From: Phocaeicola vulgatus ATCC 8482
Lineage (GTDB): Bacteria > Bacteroidota > Bacteroidia > Bacteroidales > Bacteroidaceae
Direction: 5' to 3'
Length of the DNA stretch: 64,000 bases
Assembly: GCF_000012825.1 (NCBI RefSeq)
Contig: NC_009614.1
Span: 3,410,001-3,474,000, forward strand
Positions 8,067-20,902 of this stretch are shown piece after piece. Below the pieces are notes generated by a model. That model worked only from the letters and a program-made list of their open reading frames with translations, ran no database searches and had not been told where the DNA came from. A program made the translations under genes and the position numbers. How positions within the stretch are numbered: the first letter of the stretch is position 1; each line of letters begins with the position of its first letter.

Positions 8067-11000
8067 ATGAATAAGCTGAACTCATATATGGTATTTATAA
8101 ATATACTCAATTTTATGAGGAATAAAGACACACACTCTCGAATTACAGACAAATGCAGATGTTTGTTTGTAGTTGCCTATTCGGCAATGTCTATTACAGG
8201 ATTGAGCTCCGTGCTCGCAGTGGAAAACCATGCACTATCTTCTCCGGTTTCAGATCGTGTGGAAAGCGTACAGCAGAAAAAACATGTTTCAGGTAATGTG
8301 CAGGATGCTAACGGAATGCCTTTAATCGGGGCGTCCGTAATCATCAAAGGAACCAATACCGGTATGATTACCGATATTGAAGGTAATTTCGCTCTTGATG
8401 CTAAACAGGGTGATATTATCGTAATCAGTTACATCGGTATGAAATCGGCGGAGGTGAAAGTGCCTGCTAACGGGCAAATAAGAGTGATGCTGAAAGAGGA
8501 TTCGCAGTTGATGGATGAAGTGGTAGTGACCGGTTATGGTGATTTTAAGAAGGCTACTTATACGGGGTCTGCTTCTGTTTTGAATACGGATAAATTGGAG
8601 TCATTGCCTGTTGTGTCTGTAGCACAGATGATGGAGGCTAATATTCCGGGGTTAAGTTCAGTAGCCAGTTCTTCCCAGCCGGGTTCTAAAGCTACAGTGC
8701 GGGTGCGTGGAATTGCTTCTATGAATGCTTCTACAGAACCTCTTTATGTATTGGACGGCGTGCCGGTAGCGTCTAGGGATATGAGTGGTCTAAGTGCCAA
8801 TGCCAGTGCGGGAGGACTTGGTTTGATTGAGACATTAAATCCTGCGGATATTGAAAGTATAACCGTATTGAAAGATGCCGCTTCTGCTTCATTATATGGA
8901 GCAAAAGGATCTAACGGTGTAATCCTTATTACTACTAAAAAAGGGAAGGAAGGTAAAATGAGGGTGAGTATGCAGGCTACTTACGGTATTACGGATATTG
9001 CTTACAATTATCGTCCGATAATGGGGGGTGAAGAGCGTAGGGAGTTGATTTATGAAGGATTTGTTAATTATCGTTTGAATCAGGGGGATTCGGAAGCCGA
9101 GGCAAAGGCTTATGCGGATGGACAAATTGACAATTATGCTGCACGCCCGGCCAACGGATATGCTGATTGGGAAGATGCTTTATTGAAAAAAGGACATCAG
9201 CAGGACTATAGTTTGTCTGTAAGCGGAGGTAATGAAAAATCGAATTTTATTGGTACGTTAGGATACACCAATCAGACAGGTATAAGCATAAATTCAGGAA
9301 TGGAACGTTTTACCGGTCGTATTGATGCAAACAGTAAATGGAATAAATTTGAGTATGGAATGAATGCTACCTTTTCATGGACTCGTAATAAACATACGCC
9401 GGAGGGACAGTATTATGCCAGTGCGCTTTATTCTTCAAAATATCAATTGACCCCTTCCATACCTATTTATAATGAGGATGGCAGTTATCATACGGGTTTC
9501 CAGAATAATGGAGGTATTAACCCGCTGTATGAGAATTCTGTAGATTCAAATTATGCACGTCTGGCACGTACAATGGCATCCGCCAAGGCTGCCTATCATA
9601 TCTTGGACGGGTTGAAGTTATCTACTGTCTTTACAGTAGACTATTCTTTAAATAAAGACTTTTTCTTTTACTCGCCTGACGGTAAGGATGGGGAAGCTAC
9701 ACAGGGATCCGGACAGATGATGATGATTGAGAGAATGAGTTATACTTCACAAACGAATCTGGCATATAATAAAACGTTTGGCAAACATAACATTAATGCG
9801 GTTTTAGCGTATGAGGTTATGAAATACGATTATGAGGATATGTATGGTGAGAAACAGGTTTACGGGCAAACACTTAATCCGTCGTTGGATAATGGCGCCA
9901 AACCTGCTGATCTTACTAATACGAGGCAGGAAGATGCTATGGTGTCGTATGTAGGAAGCTTGAATTATGGATATAATGATAAATATTATGCAGGTTTCAG
10001 TTTCCGTCGTGATGGCTCTTCCCGATTGGCGCCTGATACCCGTTGGGGGAACTTTTGGGCTGTTTCCGCTTCATGGAGACTCTCTCAGGAAAACTTCATG
10101 AAACCGTGGGAGAATGTGGTGTCGGATATGAAATTAAGAGCATCGTATGGTGTGAACGGTAATCTGCCGACCGGTTATTATGGTTATCATGGAACTTATA
10201 CTACCGGAGCATTTTATAATGGAAAACCTGCTCCGTGGGAAGATGCTATTGCTAATCCTGATTTGACTTGGGAAAAGAACTATGCATTGAATCTAGGGGT
10301 TGATTTAAGTCTGTTCAGACGGGTTAATTTGACTTTCGATTGGTATACCAGAACGACTAAGGATTTATTGATGAGTAAGCAATTGAATTCTATCAGTGGT
10401 TTTGGCAGTATTCTTACGAATGTGGGCGAAATGAAGAATACCGGTTTTGAAATAGAGGTACGTTCAAGTAATATTCAAACCAAAGATTTTAGTTGGACAA
10501 CTTCTTTAAACTTGTCACATAATAAAAATAAGATTGTAAAACTGGCGGATCTTCCGGAATTTATAGATGGAAATTATATCAGAAAGGAAGGTTGTTCGTA
10601 TGCGACAATTTATTTGAGAGAGTATGCCGGAGTGGATCCTAATGACGGACGCCCGATGTATTATGACAATAAAGAAGACGAAAATGGCAATAGAAGCAGG
10701 AATATTGTGTATGACCCCAATGATGCCGACCGTGTGGAGTTGAAAGATATATATCCTAAATTGACCGGTGGATTGATGAATACGTTTAATTATAAGTTTA
10801 TTGATTTATCTTTTAATTTGTCGTTTCATTTAGGTGGATATTCTTACGATGGTGCCATGTATGCTTTGCAGGATGACGGTTATACGGCACAATACAATAA
10901 GAGTACAGAGTTACGCCGCCGTTGGAAACAGCCGGGAGATATAACAGATGTTCCCCGATATGTGTATGGACAAGAGTATGGTGGCTGGTGGAACTCGTCA

Positions 11001-11234
11001 CGTGGTGTTCATAGCACAGATCATTTGCGCTTGAAAAGTTTGATTGTTGGCGTTTCTGCTCCTCAGTCTTGGTTGAGAACCATAGGTATTAATTCTGCCC
11101 GTATTTATTTTTCGGGTACCAACTTGTTGACGTGGGCTGCATACGATCAATATGATCCGGAGTTGAATGGAATTGTAAGTTATTTTACTCCTCCTCTTAA
11201 AACATTCGCATTTGGACTTGAACTTAAATTCTAA
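8067..11234 (+). CDS. SusC-family TonB-dependent outer-membrane receptor (first pair)
   Basis: About 1055 residues. An N-terminal signal region is followed by a carboxypeptidase-D regulatory-like (CarboxypepD_reg) domain (VSGNVQDANGMPLIGASV ... GNFALDAKQG), the DEVVVTGYG motif, the plug (LYVLDGVPV, ITVLKDAASASLYGAKG) and a 22-strand-type barrel ending in the aromatic terminus (LELKF). SusC proteins import oligosaccharides through the outer membrane with TonB energy and pair with SusD, which is encoded 21 bases downstream. The start is uncertain: TTG 8055, ATG 8067 and ATG 8115 are all in frame. ATG 8115 (MRNKDTHSR) would give a more usual signal peptide. Imported glycan is inferred to be an RG-II product from the neighbours. 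Confidence 0.93.
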   Translation: MNKLNSYMVFINILNFMRNKDTHSRITDKCRCLFVVAYSAMSITGLSSVLAVENHALSSPVSDRVESVQQKKHVSGNVQDANGMPLIGASVIIKGTNTGMITDIEGNFALDAKQGDIIVISYIGMKSAEVKVPANGQIRVMLKEDSQLMDEVVVTGYGDFKKATYTGSASVLNTDKLESLPVVSVAQMMEANIPGLSSVASSSQPGSKATVRVRGIASMNASTEPLYVLDGVPVASRDMSGLSANASAGGLGLIETLNPADIESITVLKDAASASLYGAKGSNGVILITTKKGKEGKMRVSMQATYGITDIAYNYRPIMGGEERRELIYEGFVNYRLNQGDSEAEAKAYADGQIDNYAARPANGYADWEDALLKKGHQQDYSLSVSGGNEKSNFIGTLGYTNQTGISINSGMERFTGRIDANSKWNKFEYGMNATFSWTRNKHTPEGQYYASALYSSKYQLTPSIPIYNEDGSYHTGFQNNGGINPLYENSVDSNYARLARTMASAKAAYHILDGLKLSTVFTVDYSLNKDFFFYSPDGKDGEATQGSGQMMMIERMSYTSQTNLAYNKTFGKHNINAVLAYEVMKYDYEDMYGEKQVYGQTLNPSLDNGAKPADLTNTRQEDAMVSYVGSLNYGYNDKYYAGFSFRRDGSSRLAPDTRWGNFWAVSASWRLSQENFMKPWENVVSDMKLRASYGVNGNLPTGYYGYHGTYTTGAFYNGKPAPWEDAIANPDLTWEKNYALNLGVDLSLFRRVNLTFDWYTRTTKDLLMSKQLNSISGFGSILTNVGEMKNTGFEIEVRSSNIQTKDFSWTTSLNLSHNKNKIVKLADLPEFIDGNYIRKEGCSYATIYLREYAGVDPNDGRPMYYDNKEDENGNRSRNIVYDPNDADRVELKDIYPKLTGGLMNTFNYKFIDLSFNLSFHLGGYSYDGAMYALQDDGYTAQYNKSTELRRRWKQPGDITDVPRYVYGQEYGGWWNSSRGVHSTDHLRLKSLIVGVSAPQSWLRTIGINSARIYFSGTNLLTWAAYDQYDPELNGIVSYFTPPLKTFAFGLELKF

Positions 11235-11255
11235 TCAATTAACACCGAACTGTTT

Positions 11256-12701
11256 ATGAAAAAAAATATAATTATATTAGGCTTGATTTCTTTATTGGCC
11301 GTATCGTGCGGGGATGATTTTTTAACTACTCATCCTGGTGATAGCGTTTCTACGGATTTGGCACTGAGTACAGAGCAGGATATAGATAATGCTGTGAATG
11401 GATTGTATGATTTGATGTCCAGCTATGGCTATTATGGCGGAACCATGTTTTTTTATGGGGATATGAAAGGGGATGATATGCAGAGTTCTTATAATAGCGG
11501 GAGAACTTGTAACCGGTGTTACTTATATGATCATCGCTCTACAAGCTTAAATGCCGGATATTTATGGGGACGTCCTTTTTATATTATCCGTAATGCATGG
11601 AATGTGATCAATGCGATTGATGATGGAAAAGTGCAAGGTTCAGAGCAAAGATTAAAGGAATTGAAAGGTGAGGCGATGACTATCATGGCACTTTGCCAGT
11701 TTGACTTGACCCGTTGTTTCGGTTATCCTTATACTAAGGATAAAGGGGCCGGTTGGGGAGCTCCAATTGTAGATCATGCAATTACATTAGATGAAAATCC
11801 GCCACGCAGCACTGTTGCAAAGGATTATGAGTTCATAATCAGTACATTGGAGGAGGCTATACCTTTAATGAGTACTTCTAAAAATAACAGCCGGATGAAT
11901 GCGTATGCTGCAAGAGCATTGCTGTCTCGTATTTATCTGTATCATGATGATAACGAGAAAGCGTTTCAAATGGCAAGCAACTTGATTGAAGAAGTGGAAG
12001 GAAATGGAATGTACCGTCTTTATACACGTGATGAATATGTTCCGGCATGGGATTTGAAAAATACGTTTGGTACGGAATCATTATTTGAAATTGCTAATAG
12101 TACAGATGATAATGGAGGACGAAGTTCATTGGCATATCTGATGCATTGGAATGGGTATCGTGAGATTTTTGCCACTCAGAAATTTGTGGATGAGTTATTG
12201 AGTGACCCGGAGGATATTCGCTGTCTGTTGCTGGAAAAGAATGTTTATAATAAAAATGATGTATGGTGGTTGAAGAAATGGCCGGGAACAGATGCTACGA
12301 CTCCATCTTTTGAAAATAATTATGTTATTTTCCGTTTGTCTGAAGTCTATTTGAATGCGGCGGAAGCCGGAGTGAAAATAGGTGGGGCATCTGCCGTAAA
12401 AGGTTTGAATTATCTGAATGCAATTGTGCAGCGTGCTAATCCTGCAAAGGAAGTAACGGCGGCTGAATATACATTGGATAGGGTGTTGGAAGAAAGAAGT
12501 AAAGAATTGATAGGTGAGGGGCATCGTTTCTTTGATATGTTGAGAAATGGAAAGACCATTGTTCGTAAGGGAGGATATCATTTACCGGGTATCGTGGAGG
12601 AAATAGACTGGGATTATTATAAATGTGTTTTACCGATTCCAACAGACCAGTTTACATTTAGTCCTGATATGGAGCAGAATCCGGGATATACTAAAAATTA
12701 A
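11256..12701 (+). CDS. SusD/RagB-family surface glycan-binding lipoprotein (first pair)
   Basis: A 481-residue lipoprotein: a short signal peptide ending in LLAVSC, then GDD after the cysteine, an acidic stretch typical of surface-exposed Bacteroides lipoproteins. The SusD fold shows in the TPR-like helices (AVNGLYDLMSS, GEAMTIMALCQFDLTRCFGY) and the conserved C-terminal block (RLSEVYLNAAEAGVKIG, LEERSKELIGEGHRFFDMLR). SusD sits as a lid on SusC at the cell surface and captures glycan. Twenty-one bases after susC and followed by a terminator, so this pair forms its own transcription unit. Confidence 0.95.
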   Translation: MKKNIIILGLISLLAVSCGDDFLTTHPGDSVSTDLALSTEQDIDNAVNGLYDLMSSYGYYGGTMFFYGDMKGDDMQSSYNSGRTCNRCYLYDHRSTSLNAGYLWGRPFYIIRNAWNVINAIDDGKVQGSEQRLKELKGEAMTIMALCQFDLTRCFGYPYTKDKGAGWGAPIVDHAITLDENPPRSTVAKDYEFIISTLEEAIPLMSTSKNNSRMNAYAARALLSRIYLYHDDNEKAFQMASNLIEEVEGNGMYRLYTRDEYVPAWDLKNTFGTESLFEIANSTDDNGGRSSLAYLMHWNGYREIFATQKFVDELLSDPEDIRCLLLEKNVYNKNDVWWLKKWPGTDATTPSFENNYVIFRLSEVYLNAAEAGVKIGGASAVKGLNYLNAIVQRANPAKEVTAAEYTLDRVLEERSKELIGEGHRFFDMLRNGKTIVRKGGYHLPGIVEEIDWDYYKCVLPIPTDQFTFSPDMEQNPGYTKN

Positions 12702-12723
12702 TTTTAAATAATTATTAAATGAG

Positions 12724-12749
12724 AGGGTGTGGTATCACACCCTTTTTTT
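12724..12749 (+). terminator. Terminator after the first SusC/SusD pair
   Basis: Perfect 8-bp stem AGGGTGTG/CACACCCT with GTAT loop followed by six T residues. It separates the two SusC/SusD pairs. Confidence 0.9.
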
Positions 12750-12750
12750 G

Positions 12751-12788
12751 TGTGGACAAATTCTACATTCATGTGGATTTATTCTACA
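12751..12788 (+). promoter_or_regulatory. Two 17-bp direct repeats, candidate activator sites for the second susC
   Basis: TGTGGACAAATTCTACA (12751-12767) and TGTGGATTTATTCTACA (12772-12788) differ only in the central three bases and start 21 bp apart, two helical turns. Each is also an imperfect palindrome (TGTGGA against TCTACA). They lie about 125-160 bases before the susC start and upstream of a -7-like element near 12860 (TATCTTTTG), the position expected for an activator such as a hybrid two-component regulator. No such regulator is encoded in the window. Confidence 0.55.
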
Positions 12789-12912
12789 ATTTTACAGACG
12801 TTCTGTTTTCTTATTTAGTTAATATACAGTGATTTGACGGATGCTTCTTGTTGTTGGCATATCTTTTGACCGGAACATGATAAATTATTATATAATTATA
12901 TAAATATAAATC

Positions 12913-15900
12913 ATGAATAAATCTAGGTATGTTTTTTTTATTTTGGCTTGTTTATTCGGTTTGTACGTGCAAGCTCAAAATAGAACAGTGAAAGGACGCG
13001 TTCTCTCAGCGGAGGATAAAGAACCATTAATTGGAGCTACTGTCAAAATACCCGGTACATCTATCGGTGTGGTGACAGATATAGATGGCAATTTCTCTCT
13101 GGAAGTTCCCGACAAAGACAAAACATTAGTGATTGAGTTTTTAGGTATGAGTACACTAACGGCGAAGATACCTGCCAATGGGGTGCTGAATGTATCTTTG
13201 CATCCGGATACACAACGATTGGATGAGGTTGTGGTGACAGGCTATGGTAATTTTTCCAAATCTTCATTTACCGGTTCGGCAAATACATTACGGGGGGACT
13301 TGTTGAAGAACGTTCCGGTTGTATCGGTAGAACAGAAGTTGCAGGGTATGACTCCGGGCGTATCCATTTCGGGAAATTCCGGTCAGCCGGGTGCTAATCA
13401 AAGTATACGTATCCGCGGTATGGGGTCATTCAATGCATCGAAAGAACCTTTGTTTGTCATTGACGGAGTACCGGTGACTTCCGGAAGCTTGAGTGGTGGC
13501 TCGGCAGATGCCGCTTACATGAATAATTCTAAAACGAATATAATGAGTACGCTGAACCCTTCGGATATTGAAAATATAACAGTCATAAAAGATGCGGCAG
13601 CGGCTTCTTTATATGGTTCACGTGCGGCAAACGGTGTGATTCTGATAACCACTAAAAAAGGTACAAAAGGACGTGCTAAGGCTACATTAAAAATGGATGG
13701 AGGCTTTTCTAATGCTGCTGTGGAATTCCGTCCGACGTTGAATGGGGAGCAGCGTAGAGAGCTAATTTATGAAGGTTTGATGAACTTTCAACAAGATGAA
13801 ATAGCCAAGAATCCGGAGGCGGGATTGGCGTCGCCCACCGAGTATGCCGATTTACATATCAATGATTATGCCTCCATTCCGGAACTGGGATATACTGACT
13901 GGAGGAAGGAATTAATGCGTACGGCACATCATCAAAGTTATGAAGCGTCCGTATCGGGAGGCAATGACAAGACTACGTTCTATTCTTCATTGGGTTTTAA
14001 CCGTCAGGAGGGTTTGGTGGAAAATTCTAATCTGGACAGATATACAGCTCGTTTGAATGTAACCCAGAAGGTAGGTTCCCGTGGGGAAGTGGGCGCCAAT
14101 GTGATGTTCTCTCAATTGAATCAGGAAATGAATGAGGAGCGTGGATCATCTATTAATCCTTTCCTTTGTGTGGCTTTGAACACCACTCCGTCTTTTCCGG
14201 TACGTGACGCTGAAGGGAATTATGTAGGATCATATCCCAGTAGCAATGTGAATCCGTTGCGTGATATCCGTACAGATTATAACCGTACCCGCATGACACG
14301 TATGTTTTCTACAGGCTATGCTTCGATAGATATTATCAAAGGGTTGAAATTGAAAGAAACGCTTAGCTATGATTATAATATTCAGAAAGATTCCCGTTAT
14401 TGGAATCCGTTGAGTGGAGCCGGAGCTAAAAGTGGTAGTGATGCACAGACGGCAAAGGGATTTATAGAATATAGTAAATTGATTTCTTCCACTTCATTGG
14501 GATATAATACGACTATAGCACAATTACACCATGTGGATGCGTTGGTAGCTTATGAAATTGAAAATTATCAGACAGACAAAGCAATGGGGGATAAATCCAA
14601 ACTTCCTTCAGATTATTTGGTGGAACCGGATAATGCAGCATCATTGAACAGCTTTGTGTCTTCTACTCAGGATTCAAGAATGATTTCTTATGTATCCCGT
14701 ATCAACTATGATTATGATGACCGTTACTATATTGCCGGTAGCTTCCGTCGTGACGGCAGTTCACGCCTGTCACCCGAGAACCGTTGGGGAAATTTTTGGT
14801 CTGTATCCGGTATGTGGAATGTAGGTGCGGAAAAATTTATGCAATCTATAAAGAGTGTGCTGAGTGATTTAAAGATACGTGCCTCGTATGGTGTGAATGG
14901 TAATCAGCCGGGTGCTCTTTACGGATATATGGGACTTTATTCCTACGGGCAGAATTATATGGGAGGTGGTGGATCTTATGAATCGGCATTACCGAACCCG
15001 AACCTTAAATGGGAAAAGAACTATAACTTGAATTTGGGACTCGACCTGGCATTTATCAATCGTATTTTTGTCAGCTTGGAATATTATAATCGCGATACGA
15101 AAGATTTGCTTTACAATCGTCCTATCAGTAGCACTACCGGTTTCCAAAATTATTTGGGGAACTTGGGACAACTGAATAATAGAGGTTGGGAACTGGAACT
15201 GCGTACCATAAACTTTGCCGGTAACAACTTTAATTGGACTTCTGTTTTGAATATGACCCACAATAAAAATAAGATTGTATCATTGGATGGTAAATTGGAC
15301 CAGTCTATCGAGGGAAGCTGGTTTATCCATAAAGTGGGGTTGCCGTATTCTACCTTCTATGTGAAAGAATATGCGGGGGTTGATCCTCAGACAGGAAAAG
15401 CTTTGTACTATATGAATACACAGGATGCAAATGGCAATTATGACAGAACAGTGACTACTGACGCTTCTGCAGCACAGGCAATTCCTTATAAGTCTGTGGA
15501 TCCGAAGATTTCAGGAGGTTTTACCAATATCGTGAATTACAAATGGTTTGATCTGGCATTGACATTGACTTATTCTTTAGGAGGATATTCTTTTGACAAA
15601 ACCGGAACTTATAATGAAACCGACGGTGCAAAAGAGCAGAACTATAACTTGCCCATTTATGAATTGGATCGTTGGCAAAAGCCGGGTGATGTGACGGATG
15701 TACCCCGATTTGTACTTGGCCAGGCGGCAGGACCGCAGAATTCATCCCGTTATGTACATAGCACGGATCATTTACGTGTAAAGAACTTGACTTTGGGCTT
15801 TACATTGCCGGATCAGTGGCTGACCAAACTGGGTGTCAGTAAAGCAAGATTGTACTTCTCAGGCAGTAACTTGTTGACGTGGGCAAAGTGGGACCAGTAT

Positions 15901-15987
15901 GATCCGGAAGTACCTGTTTCCGGTGAAGTATTTTGTGAAACACCTCCTATGCGTACTTACAGTTTTGGAATAGAAGTCTCATTTTAA
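12913..15987 (+). CDS. SusC-family TonB-dependent outer-membrane receptor (second pair)
   Basis: A 1024-residue protein with a signal peptide ending LYVQAQ, a carboxypeptidase-D-like domain (VKGRVLSAEDKEPLIGATV ... DGNFSLEV), DEVVVTGYG, the SusC plug motifs (LFVIDGVPV, NITVIKDAAAASLYGSRA) and a C-terminal barrel ending in EVSF. It is clearly paralogous to the first SusC in the window, which suggests duplication with divergence in the ligand-binding loops. It belongs with the SusD 25 bases downstream. Substrate inferred from the PUL: an RG-II oligosaccharide. Confidence 0.95.
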   Translation: MNKSRYVFFILACLFGLYVQAQNRTVKGRVLSAEDKEPLIGATVKIPGTSIGVVTDIDGNFSLEVPDKDKTLVIEFLGMSTLTAKIPANGVLNVSLHPDTQRLDEVVVTGYGNFSKSSFTGSANTLRGDLLKNVPVVSVEQKLQGMTPGVSISGNSGQPGANQSIRIRGMGSFNASKEPLFVIDGVPVTSGSLSGGSADAAYMNNSKTNIMSTLNPSDIENITVIKDAAAASLYGSRAANGVILITTKKGTKGRAKATLKMDGGFSNAAVEFRPTLNGEQRRELIYEGLMNFQQDEIAKNPEAGLASPTEYADLHINDYASIPELGYTDWRKELMRTAHHQSYEASVSGGNDKTTFYSSLGFNRQEGLVENSNLDRYTARLNVTQKVGSRGEVGANVMFSQLNQEMNEERGSSINPFLCVALNTTPSFPVRDAEGNYVGSYPSSNVNPLRDIRTDYNRTRMTRMFSTGYASIDIIKGLKLKETLSYDYNIQKDSRYWNPLSGAGAKSGSDAQTAKGFIEYSKLISSTSLGYNTTIAQLHHVDALVAYEIENYQTDKAMGDKSKLPSDYLVEPDNAASLNSFVSSTQDSRMISYVSRINYDYDDRYYIAGSFRRDGSSRLSPENRWGNFWSVSGMWNVGAEKFMQSIKSVLSDLKIRASYGVNGNQPGALYGYMGLYSYGQNYMGGGGSYESALPNPNLKWEKNYNLNLGLDLAFINRIFVSLEYYNRDTKDLLYNRPISSTTGFQNYLGNLGQLNNRGWELELRTINFAGNNFNWTSVLNMTHNKNKIVSLDGKLDQSIEGSWFIHKVGLPYSTFYVKEYAGVDPQTGKALYYMNTQDANGNYDRTVTTDASAAQAIPYKSVDPKISGGFTNIVNYKWFDLALTLTYSLGGYSFDKTGTYNETDGAKEQNYNLPIYELDRWQKPGDVTDVPRFVLGQAAGPQNSSRYVHSTDHLRVKNLTLGFTLPDQWLTKLGVSKARLYFSGSNLLTWAKWDQYDPEVPVSGEVFCETPPMRTYSFGIEVSF

Positions 15988-16012
15988 TGAATCTCCTTTA
16001 AATTAGAACGAA

Positions 16013-17512
16013 ATGAAAAAAATATATTTATCGATTGTTGCGGCTGTATCATTGATGTTTGTTTCGTGTACTGCTGATTGGCTGAATACAGATCCTTCTA
16101 CGGCAGTTCCCAGTGATGATGCCATTAAAAATATAGATGATGCACAGGTGGCATTGAATGGTATATACCGATTAGCATCCGCACATAGTTATTATGGTGA
16201 TAATTATCTTTATTATGCTGATTGTCGTGGAGAAGATGTGCAGGCACGTATTAATAAAGGAGCAGGCCGCAGGGTTTCGCCTTACTATTTCTTTGATGTT
16301 ACGGCGGATGATAATTTTAATATAACCCTTGTCTGGAACCAACCCTATAAAGTGATCCATCAGGCTAACAGTCTGATAGAAAAGTTGGATGCCGGAAATG
16401 CGGGGAATGCCAGGCCGGAAGAAGTGGCACGGATTAAATCGGAGGCACTGGCAATGAGAGGACTGGCTTTATTTGATCTGACCCGTTTGTTCGGTATGCC
16501 TTATACTTTGGATAATGGGGCTTCTTTAGGAGTTCCTATTGAGATTCAGACTACCTTGGAAGATCATGCTCCGGAACGTAACACAGTGGCACAATGTTAC
16601 GAACAAGTGCTAAAGGACTTGAACGATGCGTTGGGAGGACTGACAAAGGAAAAACATGATGCCTATATGAATTATTGGAGTGTGAAAGCTTTGCTTTCCC
16701 GGGTGTATCTGTATATGAATGACAATGAAAATGCATTGAAATGTGCAGAAGAAGTAATCAATGACAATGGGGGAATTTACCGGCTTTTTACTCATGACGA
16801 ATATCCTTCTGTATGGGGAAAAGACTTTAACTCTGAGTCTTTGTTTGAATTCTATTTTACGATGTCTGAACCTTCAGGCGGTTCGGGAGGAGAAGGGGCG
16901 CCGATGGTGTATGCCGATAATGTGAAAGATTGGAATAACCTGATTCTGACAAAGGCTTATTTGGATTTGCTGAATGAAGACCCTGAAGATGTGCGCCATG
17001 TATTTCCTCATTTGCCGGAAAATGCCGTTGCGGATACATTGCCTGTAGCTGCCAAAGGTCAACCGAAATATCTGATTAAATATCCGGGGAAATCGGGCAG
17101 TGTGACCGATGCTGTTTCTACAGTCAATCCACAGGATAATGATCTTTGTATTCTCCGTTTATCCGAGGTCTATTTGAATGCTGCGGAAGCTGCTTTTAAA
17201 ATCGGCAATACGGAAAAAGCATTGACATATCTGAATGCGATAGTTACCCGTGCCAATCCGGCGAAATCCGTAACATCTGCTGATCTCAGCCTGGAGCGCA
17301 TTCTGAAAGAAAGACGTAAAGAACTGGTAGGTGAAGGTCATGCTTTCTTTGATTATATGCGTAATGGCAAGTCGGTGGACCGTTCGGGAGGCTGGCATCT
17401 GACTATGCCTGAAGATGCCCGTGTCATTGCTCCTTCAGACCCTAGGGTGGCACTTCCTATTCCACAAACAGAAATTGATGCTAATCCGAATATAGTTCAA
17501 AATCCTAGATAA
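16013..17512 (+). CDS. SusD/RagB-family surface glycan-binding lipoprotein (second pair)
   Basis: A 499-residue lipoprotein with lipobox MFVSC and an N-terminal SusD block (ALNGIYRLASAHSYYGDN). The C-terminal block (RLSEVYLNAAEAAFKIG, LKERRKELVGEGHAFFDYMR) matches that of the first SusD, so the two are paralogues. The insert between residues 280 and 330 is Gly-rich (EPSGGSGGEGAP) and differs from the first SusD, where ligand specificity may differ. It is encoded 25 bases after susC and followed by a terminator-like hairpin. Confidence 0.95.
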   Translation: MKKIYLSIVAAVSLMFVSCTADWLNTDPSTAVPSDDAIKNIDDAQVALNGIYRLASAHSYYGDNYLYYADCRGEDVQARINKGAGRRVSPYYFFDVTADDNFNITLVWNQPYKVIHQANSLIEKLDAGNAGNARPEEVARIKSEALAMRGLALFDLTRLFGMPYTLDNGASLGVPIEIQTTLEDHAPERNTVAQCYEQVLKDLNDALGGLTKEKHDAYMNYWSVKALLSRVYLYMNDNENALKCAEEVINDNGGIYRLFTHDEYPSVWGKDFNSESLFEFYFTMSEPSGGSGGEGAPMVYADNVKDWNNLILTKAYLDLLNEDPEDVRHVFPHLPENAVADTLPVAAKGQPKYLIKYPGKSGSVTDAVSTVNPQDNDLCILRLSEVYLNAAEAAFKIGNTEKALTYLNAIVTRANPAKSVTSADLSLERILKERRKELVGEGHAFFDYMRNGKSVDRSGGWHLTMPEDARVIAPSDPRVALPIPQTEIDANPNIVQNPR

Positions 17513-17535
17513 TTGTTTTGTCCATGTTAAGTTTG

Positions 17536-20812
<3,277 letters not shown>

Positions 20813-20902
20813 TGTATGGCAAAAGGTTTGAATAGGCGACGGCGACATATCTTTCCGGTGGCAGACAGAAATATAGAATTAAATTAAAAATCAAATATCA
20901 AA

